64,000 nucleotides of DNA from Steinernema hermaphroditum (Eukaryota > Nematoda > Chromadorea > Rhabditida > Steinernematidae). Made by a program: the position numbers and the translations under genes. Under the pieces are notes generated by a model. That model saw only the letters and a list, made by a program, of their open reading frames with translations, had not been told where the DNA came from and did not search any database. The DNA lies in NCBI GenBank assembly GCA_030435675.1, contig CM059623.1, forward strand, positions 2,630,012-2,694,011, written 5' to 3'. Of this stretch, positions 23,213 through 32,839 are shown one piece after another (position 1 is the stretch's first letter; each line of letters starts with the position of its first letter).

Positions 23213-23401
23213 CAACATTGCAATTCAATTCTACTAGTATTGAGTGTCGTGAATTTTGGTAACTTCAGGGCCTTGTTTAGGGTGGATAGCTTCATTTTTG
23301 GCACGCGAGTTTATGTGTGCTTGACTTCTCAGATACACCCCTATCACTGTGCCAAATATCAGCTCGATCTGCGCGTATCACTTGGGAACAGTCCCTTGTA
23401 A

Positions 23402-24029
23402 GTCCCATGGCGCTGTTGAATGTTGGAAGGAGATATAATCCAACAGAGCCCCTAAACAATAAAGTCGTGCTTTGGTGATGCTTCAGTGCAGTCAAGATCA
23501 CAATAGAAAATAACAATCACCGGATATAACACAAAGCAATGCAAGTAAACACGCGAATCAATCTACTTATTATTCTAGGAGACACCTCCATTCCACACAT
23601 ATCTTTCAAAGCTTATTATATCCAAAAAACAGCGAAGTTTGAAAGTGACACATTTCGTCTAAACACAGTCAAGGTATACGGTAATTTGAGTAGTGGCGCA
23701 ATTAACAGTGACCTAAACGTAACGGCCGCAAGCATAATTTATCGTCGAATGCTAAACTCCTTGTTTGTAGGGTTTCGTGACCAATGTTTATAATTACTTG
23801 AGGCCACTGACAACCGAGATTCAGTACCGGTGACATCAAAGCAGAGTCGAAGAGCGCCGCCCAATAGACACTCTGCCGCCACCGTCGGAATAGTGACATT
23901 TCTTTCGCCTTCTAGAGTGCACTTTGGCCTGGGACTTGTGACCAAAAATCGATCGGAACGGTGGACCGCCGTCGACTGTCGGATGCCGCCGTTCCTTTCT
24001 GTGTCCAGGTGCGTCTTGTGGTGGCGCGC
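23402..24029. other. Intergenic, no gene recognised
   Basis: Includes a partial copy (about 23620-23680) of the dispersed GTGAAAGTGACACATTTCGT repeat that recurs at 24500, 26020 and 32080. No coding signal. Confidence 0.4.
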
Positions 24030-24190
24030 AAAAACGAAATAAACAGTTCTTTCTCCTCCGTCGAGTCGCGCGACATATTTTGCGCTTTGGAAGAAACGTT
24101 GCTTTAACTCTTGTGCACTCTTTTCAGTATTTACAACCTTCGATTGATGTCGATCACCACCTGAGCTCAGTATACAACGGAAGGTAAGTC
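24030..24190 (+). repeat. Dispersed repeat with an exon-like end
   Basis: Nearly identical to 31264-31415 (shared core TCGATTGATGTCGATCACCA). Both copies end CAACGGAAG followed by GTAAGTCC, a strong splice-donor sequence. In both loci a copy of the GTGAAAGTGACACATTTC repeat follows 0.3-0.7 kb downstream. This may be the 5' end of a mobile element with a spliced leader exon. Confidence 0.55.
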
Positions 24191-24489
24191 CAGTTATGTT
24201 TCTGACATCTTAAAATCTTAAAGACATCTCATCCCAAAGCAATAAAAGTCGCCGTGAAAGTGTTCGTAGCGGGACCATCCGGCTACTACCGTTTGATTTT
24301 GAATAGAGACGTACTTTTCGTACTGTTTTGTTTTCGATGCCAAGATAATGTTTTGAATTGAACGTTGCGTCAAATGAATAGAAAGAAGCTTATTCTTGAC
24401 ACCGACTCCAGGCGCCTGAGTGATCAGCTGAACAACAAGCAACCAAACTCAGCATTTTTGATTTTGGCGTTTGACCCTCACGTGGGCGT

Positions 24490-24713
24490 GAATTTCCCCC
24501 GCTGTGCCTCATTATGTCCAAAAAAAACTGCGAAGTGTGAAAGTGACACATTTCGTCAGGACTCAGACAAAACACTGTCAGCACAGTCACATTACTTTCC
24601 ACGACCGGCAAGCGTTTTCTTCAGTTAAATTTGAGTTCTTTTCTCAGAATTTATCATTTAAATGTCTTTTAAAGAGATTTACCTTGGCAATTTGACAGTA
24701 TTAACTTGCAGAC
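24490..24713 (+). repeat. Dispersed repeat ending in a splice-acceptor-like site
   Basis: Core GTGAAAGTGACACATTTCGT, then CCACGACCGGCAAGCGTTTT and an AT-rich stretch ending TTGCAG at 24713. Related copies: 26020-26213 (also ending TTGCAG before coding-like sequence), 32070-32250, and a partial copy at 23620-23680. Confidence 0.65.
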
Positions 24714-25174
24714 CACCGTTAAAGCAACTAAAGGAGAAGTTCCAGAACCAGTACGATCATATCCAGTCCCACAAGCTGTTGGAAGAGTTAACCAGTGAAA
24801 CTATCGCCCGAGAAGTAAGACATCTGTTTGCGGAGTTTGCCCAGAATCCACCACAAGATGCGGAGAAATTCATAGAGCAGCTGGACATGATGAGAAACCT
24901 CGATTCTACGCTCCGTTCTCACCATAATGAGGTCCAAAAGAAACTAAGAGACCTCAGATACTCAATGATCATGCTGGAAACATGGACTGGAATGCGTGAA
25001 ACAGGCCGTAGCGATCGAAGACACACTGCAGCAATGAGACGATATCTCGAGACCGAGATTTCCCTTGAGGAAACCGATGAAGCGCTCTCTAGAAATGCAA
25101 AGCATTGGAATGTCGTTCTCAAGCAGAGAAGTAAAACTGTGGACTGTTACGTGAGAGATCCGCAACGAGCATAA
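24714..25174 (+). CDS. Hypothetical helical protein, possible transposon exon
   Basis: After a TTGCAG acceptor at 24713 the frame stays open for about 150 codons: PPLKQLKEKFQNQYDHIQSH, RHLFAEFAQNPPQDAEKF, YSMIMLETWTGMRET, to a stop at 25172-25174. Predicted mostly alpha-helical with charged residues. No family recognised. The repeat immediately upstream suggests this is part of a mobile element rather than a host gene. The start is undetermined. Confidence 0.35.
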
Positions 25175-26213
25175 AGACACACTCGATTTTATCAAGGAGC
25201 ACTGGTCGATTGGCAGTCTCCAAGACTGCACTCTAGACCATTCTGGTGTGCTGTCAGCTGTACTACGCTCAGCGTATTGGTATTCGACTGGAAAACCTTG
25301 ATGTTGGTGCCATTCCAAGTCCTGAAATGCTGAAATATGATACCCGATACCGTGACATTGGGCTCACAAACATTCGTTACGGATTGTAGCGGGCGCATTT
25401 AGTGCCGTTTACTCTGCTCACCCCCTTTTCGTGCGAGGAACGAGATCGCTGTCATAATTTCAAATGTGAAGGCTTTTAATAAAGCCCTGTTAATATTTTT
25501 GGGTGTCTTAAGTACATTAGGGACTTCTCTCCTCAGGTTTCCGGACAGTTGAGCTCAGGTCGAAAGCAACCGTTGCACGGATATCATGCTGACGTAATCA
25601 AGACAATCTGAAAATCAATAATCAAACAGGTTAAAGTCCCCTAATTTTCAAAAGTGTTTCGAAAGAGCGCCCTCGTTTCTCGAGTGTGCCAGTGATCGAG
25701 TGGTTCAAGGCTTCCAGCGCGAAGCTTTCAGGTTTGACTCCATCTAGAGTCATTTGTTTTCACTCGACTTCCAAATGCCCGAGTTCAGCACCCTCGGACA
25801 CGCGCGATTGTCCCCATGAAAGCTGGCATTATCAGCAACTTTTTATTACATTATCAGATAGATAGGGACCAGGTGGAAGAAATGGGGATGGGATATATGG
25901 GGGAGACGGGAGACGGATGGCAAACGAGACAAGAACGAAACACGACAACGTGAATTGCAGATGACTGCTGACTGAACGCCTGATTTTTCCGTCACATCCC
26001 ATCATTTTACAGCTTTCACAGCACATTATGTGCAAAAAAAAACTGCGAAATGTGAAAGTGACACATTTCTTCAGGACGAATGATAAGCAATAGCAGCACA
26101 GTCAGATTATCTTCCACAACAGGCGAGCGTTCTCTTCAGTTAAATGTGGGTTACTTTCTCAGAATTTATTAGTTAAATATTTTTGAAACATATTTGACGC
26201 CATTGAATTGCAG
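25175..26213. repeat. Repeat-rich intergenic DNA
   Basis: 25625-25720 matches 19220-19320. At about 25690-25750 is a tRNA-like stretch (TGATCGAGTGGTTCAAGGC, then AGGTTTGACTCC). 26020-26213 is a copy of the GTGAAAGTGACACATTTC repeat. No gene. Confidence 0.45.
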
Positions 26214-27360
26214 ACTACCAAAGTCATTCACTGGTACAGATCCTATTGCCACTACCGTATCCTCACGCCACCCCAATTCCACATCGCTCATAAAATACCC
26301 AAAACCGTCAAGCAAGCCCGAGCCCATCCTCAAGACGGACCCGTCGCAAGAATCCGATCGGTGGGAAGCGCCTAGAAGACAGGAACAAGAAGAAGGATTG
26401 TATCATGGATATGAAATACGGGTTTACCAAAGGATCACCAAAGGCGCAGGCCTTAGCTTGGATCTCTACCCATCATACCTGGGAACGAAGGACGACCGAA
26501 TGTTCCACTAATTCTACTACGAATTCCTACGGAGAGGAGCGGCCCTAGGACACTCATACGAGAAGATGGCCGTCATCTTACCTCTGAAGCTGAAGAAGAG
26601 CGGGAAAGTAACTTTTTCGTCCCATTTTTTCGACCGACAGCCGGGTTCAGGGCCTCATTCTAACCTCGACCCCGCGGGCAGTCCGGTCGGGTCCCAGCAG
26701 CCTCCATAACCTTCTAGTCTAATCGTTCGCCATTGCAGTAATTAAACAACGTCACCTCAGTGACGAAGACCCGCTTCTCTCCCTCGACCCCTTCGAGAAC
26801 GCCGACAAGCTGAGATCCCATTCCTCACGCTCGACAACTGCGTCAAGAAACCGCCGCAGCGCGACTCCTGAAGGACGAAGATCAGCTGAACGACAAGCTG
26901 CAAGCCGATCTCCACGGCTATTCCAGCAGCGACATCCGTTCGCAAGCCGTAAGGAGATCCCGCGAACCCCACCGGAAAGCCCTCGTCACATCCGGCAGAC
27001 AGCGGCAACCGCTACCCCGTCGACAAGCGAGAACCAGTGGCTACGACTAAAGCAGCTAGCCACTGAGGCGGACCAACTCGCAGACGAGCAAGGATCGCTC
27101 ACGGCCTTCTTCCACAAGGTTCAGTTTCAAGAAGCCATCCTCCGCGAAGCGGAAGAGACCGCTAACCGTTGTTGTACCAATACCCGTAAATCTACGGTAA
27201 CCAACCAATCCCCTACATCCCCTTCCCATCCAAACAACCCACCCCCATCTCCTACAACCCAACACGACAATTTAATAGATAAATTGACTATTAAATCAGA
27301 CCCAACTAGAAATCCACTACCCCACGAAAAGACTCAAAGCTCGCCAGGAGTCGAGCACTG
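26214..27360 (+). pseudogene. Degraded retrotransposon gag-like coding region
   Basis: Several open but mutually frameshifted stretches with biased, coding-like composition: TDPSQESDRWEAPRRQEQEE, then ARLLKDEDQLNDKLQADL, then LKQLATEADQLADEQGSL and AFFHKVQFQEAILREAEET, followed by a Pro/Ser/Thr-rich tail. The order (charged helical segments, then low complexity) suits an LTR-retrotransposon gag. No protease or reverse transcriptase follows. The family call is tentative. Confidence 0.4.
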
Positions 27361-27370
27361 AAGGAACCGG

Positions 27371-27665
27371 CGTGTCAGGACCCTTCCGCTAGTGCGGAAG
27401 GTCCTGGCCGCCGCCGACGCTGTCGACCCTCAATCCGCCGCCAACCCAGCAAGGACAGTCGGCGGGCACCCGCGCACCCGCGCGGCCGGCTCTCTCTTCC
27501 CTGTCTCCGGCCCCTCCTGTGTCTCATGAGTGTATATATATGTGTGTGTTATATAAAAGGAGATTCTAAGAGTACAATCCCAGGACACCTTAGGGCATGC
27601 AAAGAGGAACTCAGAGGAGACCCTCCCGGGTCGGACAACAGCTGCCGTTAAAGTCTGCTGTTAAA
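27371..27665 (+). repeat. LTR-like or promoter-like segment with TATA box
   Basis: It begins TGTCAGGACCCTTCCGC, has a short hairpin (CCTTCCGC / GCGGAAGG), a GC-rich middle, and TATAAAAG at 27552-27559 preceded by a TG-repeat. It follows the gag-like debris and could be a solo or 3' LTR. The second terminus is not identified. A similar CAGGACCCT junction occurs at 34347. Confidence 0.35.
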
Positions 27666-27669
27666 AAAG

Positions 27670-27885
27670 ATGTATGACTCGGACATAACCCAGGAAACAT
27701 TGGATCTCATATTCGGGAACTGCTCCGCATCGAGGAGTTCGTACCTCACTCTTCACCCACGAGGAGCTGTCGTGACCACGGAGCATCTGAAGACGTTCTT
27801 CGCCTGGTGGAGCATATCACCGTACGAAGTTTGCCTCTGCGGTAATGATGATGGCGAAGAAGAAAAAGAAGGCGGTGAAAAATAA
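27670..27885 (+). pseudogene. C-terminal fragment of the F-box-like family
   Basis: MYDSDITQETLDLIFGNC and GAVVTTEHLKTFFAWWSISP match the C-terminal block of the intact paralogues. Homology ends at about 27840 and the reading continues into a short acidic/Lys tail. The N-terminal two thirds are missing. It lies just downstream of a TATA box at 27552. Confidence 0.75.
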
Positions 27886-28220
27886 AGTCATGAAAGTCGT
27901 GTGTAAGTCATGAGCGAAATGCAAATGAACATACTTTATGGTAAACAGATTCGGCGGCCATCGGCGCCTGCACTTGTCGCGCCATCATCTCCCACTCGTG
28001 CCTTGATCGTCGACGAACAACCGCCTGTCGACGACAAGTTCTCTCTTATCCCCGCGCGCTCTCAGTTTGGCCCCTCCTGCCCCATTGATAGCCCTGCGGG
28101 CGGCGTGATTGGCGCCCACAGAATCGTCACTATCCCAGTGTAACCCGGTAGATAATTTCTGGCTTCGAAATGGCTTCGACCAAATAGACCGTCCTATGGT
28201 GGCTTTCCCTCCGTCGAATC

Positions 28221-31200
28221 AAGTTTCAAGTTTCAAGTTTATTTTGTGAAATCTACATTGATACAATGTGTCACACCCCATTATTTGCCCACTCTTGATG
28301 CGATTCTTCTCGGGCGCGCTGCTGCCATCTTGCTGTGCCGAGCTTCTTCGCGAAGTCATCACGCCATCTTGTTCGTGGTCTTCCGAGTGGTCTCGTCACT
28401 GGCGGATGCCATTCTTCCAATTGGCGCGACCATTTTCCGGAAGCTTCGTTGGCGAGCTTCCAAGCGTAGTTCCATTTGCGCTTCTTCGCGGCTTCCACGA
28501 CGTCGGTGAACTTCGTAACTCCTCGCAACCAGTCGTTGCTCTTCTTGTCGGGGAGTCTCACACCGACAACCCTGCGTTCCATCCGTCGCTGGCCGGCTGC
28601 TAACTTCCGCTGCGCTGTCTGTGTTAGCGCCCATGTCTCGCAGCCATACAGCATCGCCGGGAGGATGCACTGGTCGTGCAGGCGTCGTTTCCATCGCATC
28701 TGCACCGTCTTCGACGTAAGGAACTCTTGGTATCTTCGGAATACGCTCCATCCGCAACGAATTCGACGGCCGACTTCTTTCGCGTGGTTTCTCGCTATTC
28801 GCACTTCTTGCCCGAGGTAAACGAACGCTTCTACTTGTTCTATTTCTTCTCCATTTAGGCGGATCGTCGTTTCATCTGTGGCTAGGATCTTCGTCTTCGC
28901 CTTGTTCATCTTCAGCCCGCTTCTGAGTGACACTTCGTTCAATTCTTCGATCATCTTTTGGAGTTCTTCTTCTGTCTTCGCTATCAGAACAACATCGTCA
29001 GCGAATCGGAGGTTTGTTAGCTGTCTGCCGTTGACGCTTAATCCGTAGTCTTCCCATTCCAGTTCTCGGAATATTTCTTCGAGCACCGCTGTGAATAACT
29101 TCGGACTTATGCAGTCGCCTTGGCGCACACCTCGTCGGATTTCGATCGGAACGCGTTTTTCTTCGATCGTGACGTGGGACGCGGCTTCATCGTAGAGCTT
29201 CTGCAGCAAATTGATGATCGGCATCGGCACTCCTTGTCGCTGTACGGCGTTCCAAACTGCGTTTGCTTCAACAGAGTCGAAGGCTTTCTCGTAATCAATG
29301 AAAGCGATGAAGACTGGCATCCGGTACTCTCTGGTCTTCTCTAGTAGCTGATTGATTGCTTGCAGATGGTCGACCGTCGAGTAATTCTTCCGGAATCCTG
29401 CTTGTTCTGGAGTTTGTGCGCTGTCCAAGGTAAGCTCAATCCGTGCTGTGATGACTTTCGTCAACAACTTGTAGATTACGGAGAGCAGGGAGATCGGGCG
29501 GTAGTTCTTGACAAGAAACGGATCTCCCTTCTTGAACAGCAACACCGTTGACGAGTCAGCCAGCTTCTCGGGCGCTTCGCAGAGTCGCAGGCATCGATTG
29601 AACATTGCGGTCAGAGGGCGAAGGAAGGTACTCTTGCCTAGCTTGAGCATCTCCACCGTAACCTTGTCAATTCCAGGACTTCTTCCAGTCTTCATTTTCC
29701 GTAGAGCTTCTTCAACTTCGGATTCGAGGAATTCCAGGCATTCTTCGGTTTCCGGCTGGGTCTCTCGCTCGACGTGCACGCTGGAGGCGTAGAGGTCTTC
29801 GTAAAACTCCTGCACAATCCGGCGGAGATGCGTCGTCGTCGAACAAAGAATTCCGTCGCGGTCTCGAAGCTGGATGATCCTTCTTCTTCCAGTGGCCACG
29901 GCGCCTTGCACCTTCCTCAGACCCTTCACGTTCCGCACCGCTTCTTCAACCAGTTGGCTGTGATGTTTGTTGATATCCTTTCGCATTTCGCGTCTAACAA
30001 GCTTGTTTAGTTCAGCGAAAGCGATTCTATCGACCGTGGTTGCTTGTTGGCGACGGAGATCGCGGCGTTGCTGCAGGAGAGCGACGGTACTCGGCGTAAG
30101 CCGGCCTTTCTTCACCTCGGGTTCTTCAGCAAAATCGGCAGCTTCTTGGATGTACTTCACCAAGTCCATATACGCATTTGGCGAAGCGGGATCGATCATC
30201 GGTGGGTTAGCAGCTGTCACCATCTTGAACATATCTTGATTGAGACGTTTTCTGTTCTTTAGGTTCGGCGGCTCCCTTCTGGATGACGATGTCGGTGACT
30301 GGATGATCGCGCGGACGATACGATGGTCGGATCCAGCGTTGTTTGACCCAAGAACGGAGGAGCTTGAAAAGCCAATGGAGCGCGGCGCCAGGATATAGTC
30401 GATGCAATTACGCGTTCTTCTATCTGGCGACATCCACGTCCATTTCCGCCCTGGTCTGGCCTTGAAGTCCGAGTTAACCGATCGTAGCCTGAAGTCCTCG
30501 CAGAGATCCACCAGAAGCTGTCCACGCCAGTTTCGATCGCCGTAGCCGAAGTTTCCGAGGGCAAGTTCTTCTTCATCTGTTCTTCTGCCCATTTTTGCGT
30601 TTAGATCACCAAGCAGAACAGGGTGCACCCGCATTCTTCGCGCGATTACACCCGTTCCGGAGCTGATGGCACCTCTTTCCCAACCAGACATGCCAACAGA
30701 CCGTAGTTCTGCCCGGATCATTTCCAACAACTCTTCGTAGGCATCTTCTTCTTCATCATCTTCATCGGTGTCTTCAGTGCTTCTGGATCCAGTTGGCGGC
30801 GCGTACACGGAGAAGAGGCGCAAGATATGTTGACCAAACTGGAGATCCATCAGCGATATTCGTGGTCCTACACGTCGAAACTGTCGGAAATGTGATTGGA
30901 GTCTTCGGTTGAGCAGGAATCCAGTGCCGGAGGCATCGGTGCGGTCTTCTGGCCCTGCGTAGTAGAAGGTAAACTCCGAATCCGTCAGGTCCAGGGCTCC
31001 GCAACCTCTCCACCTGAGTTCTGTCAGCGCCAGGACGTCAATGTTGATCTCCTTCAGTTCGGCTTGCAGCTCCACGAGTCGTTCGGCAGTGGCGAGGCGT
31101 CGCACGTTGAGAGTTCCAATCGCCATCCGTGGTAGTTGGGGGTGGGACATTACTCGATCCTGCTTTCCCAAGGCTTCTGGATCGAGGAAAACCAATCTTC

Positions 31201-31263
31201 ACGGCCGAGGGCGGGAGCGTGAAACGCCGACCGACCGCTCTGCACCGTGTCGAAAACGGGAAT
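28221..31263 (-). mobile_element. Full-length RTE-type non-LTR retrotransposon with intact ORF
   Basis: Flanked by a perfect 13-bp duplication CCTCCGTCGAATC (28208-28220 and 31264-31276). On the minus strand it ends in repeats of AAACTTG, the RTE-style tail, preceded by AATAAA-like sequence. Length 3043 bp, close to other RTE elements. It inserted into a copy of the dispersed repeat seen uninterrupted at 24030-24190. The perfect duplication and unbroken ORF point to a recent insertion. Confidence 0.93.
28271..31195 (-). CDS. RTE retrotransposon polyprotein: AP endonuclease + reverse transcriptase, 974 aa
   Basis: Nicks target DNA and copies element RNA at the nick. The N-terminal apurinic-type endonuclease shows GTLNVRRL (Asn), LALTELRWRG (Glu), LLGDLNAKMG (Asp/Asn) and SDHRIVRA. 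Central reverse transcriptase: KNYRPISLLSVIYKLL, IAFIDYEKAFDSVEA, GVRQGDCISPKLF, and the catalytic LRFADDVVLI. The C-terminal thumb region with LYGCETWALT and RPRTRWRDD is typical of the RTE clade. There is no internal stop over 974 codons, unlike the copy at 19547. Translation may begin at the second or third Met (MSHPQ, MAIGTLN), since the endonuclease fold starts there. Potentially active; activity is not shown. Confidence 0.93.
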   Translation of the reverse strand: MVFLDPEALGKQDRVMSHPQLPRMAIGTLNVRRLATAERLVELQAELKEINIDVLALTELRWRGCGALDLTDSEFTFYYAGPEDRTDASGTGFLLNRRLQSHFRQFRRVGPRISLMDLQFGQHILRLFSVYAPPTGSRSTEDTDEDDEEEDAYEELLEMIRAELRSVGMSGWERGAISSGTGVIARRMRVHPVLLGDLNAKMGRRTDEEELALGNFGYGDRNWRGQLLVDLCEDFRLRSVNSDFKARPGRKWTWMSPDRRTRNCIDYILAPRSIGFSSSSVLGSNNAGSDHRIVRAIIQSPTSSSRREPPNLKNRKRLNQDMFKMVTAANPPMIDPASPNAYMDLVKYIQEAADFAEEPEVKKGRLTPSTVALLQQRRDLRRQQATTVDRIAFAELNKLVRREMRKDINKHHSQLVEEAVRNVKGLRKVQGAVATGRRRIIQLRDRDGILCSTTTHLRRIVQEFYEDLYASSVHVERETQPETEECLEFLESEVEEALRKMKTGRSPGIDKVTVEMLKLGKSTFLRPLTAMFNRCLRLCEAPEKLADSSTVLLFKKGDPFLVKNYRPISLLSVIYKLLTKVITARIELTLDSAQTPEQAGFRKNYSTVDHLQAINQLLEKTREYRMPVFIAFIDYEKAFDSVEANAVWNAVQRQGVPMPIINLLQKLYDEAASHVTIEEKRVPIEIRRGVRQGDCISPKLFTAVLEEIFRELEWEDYGLSVNGRQLTNLRFADDVVLIAKTEEELQKMIEELNEVSLRSGLKMNKAKTKILATDETTIRLNGEEIEQVEAFVYLGQEVRIARNHAKEVGRRIRCGWSVFRRYQEFLTSKTVQMRWKRRLHDQCILPAMLYGCETWALTQTAQRKLAAGQRRMERRVVGVRLPDKKSNDWLRGVTKFTDVVEAAKKRKWNYAWKLANEASGKWSRQLEEWHPPVTRPLGRPRTRWRDDFAKKLGTARWQQRAREESHQEWANNGV

Positions 31264-31415
31264 CCTCCGTCGAATCGCGCGACATATTTCCCGCTTTTGA
31301 AGAAACATTCCTATGCTATGGTGTTCTTTTTTCAGTATTTACAACCTTCGATTGATGTCGATCACCACCTGAGCTCAGTATACAACGGAAGGTAAGTCCT
31401 GTTATGTTTCTGATC
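31264..31415 (+). repeat. Dispersed repeat, target of the RTE insertion
   Basis: Copy of 24030-24190, including the CAACGGAAG/GTAAGTCC donor-like end. Its left part was displaced to 28220 by the RTE insertion. Confidence 0.7.
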
Positions 31416-31742
31416 GTGAGACGACACAACAGCCGCAACCAGTGATGACAAATGACGACATGTTGTCATTTGTTGCTTAGGCGAGTAACAACTACGAATA
31501 AACACATTGTTAGTGGCGGTCGGCTTATAAGAGCGTTCGCAACGCAGCAAGTGTGAACTATACAAATCATTCAAACCTTCGCGCGTTCCACCCCGCGGCA
31601 TTGAAACCTTCGCACGTTCGAACCCGATCGGTGGCAAGTTTAATTTCAAGTTTAACTTACCTAAATGCAAGCCTTTGCGCGTTCGGCCCCGATCGATTAA
31701 ATTTCGTAATTCGCCAATAGTTTCTGCTACGTAAACGACAAG

Positions 31743-31887
31743 TATGCGAACTCGTCTACACAATCCTTCAGAGAAATTGAGCGAGTACTATCAACTTGCC
31801 CCTTACTACATGGCAGTGCAGGCGCTGGTGTTTTTCTTGCCGTTCAAGATGTACCGCTACGTCCTCAAGAAGTTCCGTACGTTGTAA
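31743..31887 (+). pseudogene. Possible innexin fragment
   Basis: The frame reads NPSEKLSEYYQLAPYYMAVQ, then ALVFFLPFKMYRYVLKKFR, then stop. The YYQ-x-AP...QAL-x-F-x-LP pattern is the conserved innexin signature before the second membrane helix (usual form YYQWVP). No other innexin exon is found nearby. A donor-like GTACGT lies at its 3' end, and Mutator-like transposase sequence follows. Either a captured exon or debris. Confidence 0.45.
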
Positions 31888-31954
31888 CCTCATTAACTCC
31901 TTTTTGGTACTGGCTTACTTTAGAGCTGTCGCTAGGAAATACGTTGTCTCGGCT

Positions 31955-32055
31955 ATTACATGGGAAGGCGACTTCTTCCCAGTTCACGAGTGACAATTGG
32001 AATCTCTACGAACGCACTGGCGACGGGCCTCGAACTAACAATTCAGTGGAAGGTT
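31955..32055 (+). pseudogene. Mutator-like (MULE) transposase C-terminal fragment
   Basis: The frame gives FTSDNWNLYERTGDGPRTNN followed by SVEGW and a stop. The RTNNSVEGW motif is typical of nematode MULE transposases, as remembered. Only the C-terminal piece is here. Confidence 0.55.
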
Positions 32056-32069
32056 GGTTATAGGTTCAA

Positions 32070-32250
32070 CAGTTCAATATGTTCAAAGAAACTGCGATGT
32101 GTGAAAGTGACACATTCCGTCAGGGCGCAGTCAAAAACCAAAACAGTCAGATTACTTTCCATGACCGGCGAGCGTTTTCTTCAATTAAATGTAAATTCTT
32201 TTGTCAGAGTTTATCAGCTGAATATTGGAAAGTGGTTGATTTTGTTTCCT
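32070..32250 (+). repeat. Copy of the GTGAAAGTGACACATTTC repeat
   Basis: Same repeat as 24490-24713 and 26020-26213 (AAACTGCGATGTGTGAAAGT, then CATGACCGGCGAGCGTTTTC). It separates the two MULE-like fragments. Confidence 0.65.
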
Positions 32251-32524
32251 CAAAAACGGTCATTTGGAAGTAGCGGCAGCTTGTTGTTTTTCTCCCCTTT
32301 TCATCCTTCTTTGAATCTGACTGCGTTCATATCTAGAAAAAATGTCAATCATCTGCGACGTACAAAGGTTTTCAACGTCTCCAAGCAGCGCCGAGAGTAA
32401 TTTCCTGCGTAGTGTACAAACGAGATGGTCACCCGATCGTTTGTGACGCAGGCACACTCGTGACAAGACGTTTCCACGAATTTCATGCGATTTTTCTTTG
32501 CGATTCCACGAATTTCGTGCGAGA

Positions 32525-32765
32525 AAACTTATGTGTTCGGTATATGTGCTATTGAACGAGCGGCAATCAATGCAGCCCTCACTGTTTTGCCGGAGATCGA
32601 TGTGTCGCTGTGCTCGTTCCACTTAGGCCAAAGCATCCAAAGACAAGTCTGCTCGGCCGATACAAATCCAAAGGAATCTGACCGATTGGCTATGAAGGCC
32701 TTGCACTGTCTCTCTTTTGTTCCGGTCGACGACTGTCGCCTCCAGGCGACCCCTTTCTTCATTCC
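32525..32765 (+). pseudogene. MULE transposase core fragment
   Basis: The frame gives VFGICAIERAAINAALTVLP, then SLCSFHLGQSIQRQVC and LAMKALHCLSFVPVDD. This is the MULE pattern of E-x-AAINA followed by C-x-FHL-x-Q. The first catalytic Asp region is degraded and the frame closes within about 80 codons. Confidence 0.6.
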
Positions 32766-32839
32766 CCCCTATTTCAGAGGCCTTTGTCGCCGACAGACCC
32801 GAGGCCGCACTTCAGCGATAGCTGCCGAGTCTACACAAC

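Larger units (their letters stand above)
19353..23398. mobile_element. Foldback DNA transposon carrying three tRNA-like units, split by an RTE retrotransposon
   Basis: The termini are CAAGGGACTGTTCCCAAGTG at 19353 and its reverse complement ending at 23398, flanked by the 3-bp duplication TAA (19350-19352, 23399-23401). Without the RTE insertion the element would be about 1.1 kb. The arms run about 400 bp inward and include convergent tRNA-like units at about 22476-22545 (+) and 23143-23212 (-), with a third at about 22833-22905 (+) near the centre. No transposase ORF is present. The element at 54885-57286 has the same plan and related ends. The superfamily is not identified; a 3-bp duplication occurs in PIF/Harbinger and CACTA elements. 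Confidence 0.85.

Noticed and set aside
29120..31135. Plus-strand ORFs opposite the intact RTE element
   Set aside because: Antisense shadows of the 974-codon ORF.
31362..31763. 133-codon minus-strand ORF
   Set aside because: It overlaps the dispersed repeat copy at 31264-31415 and has no recognised family or start context.
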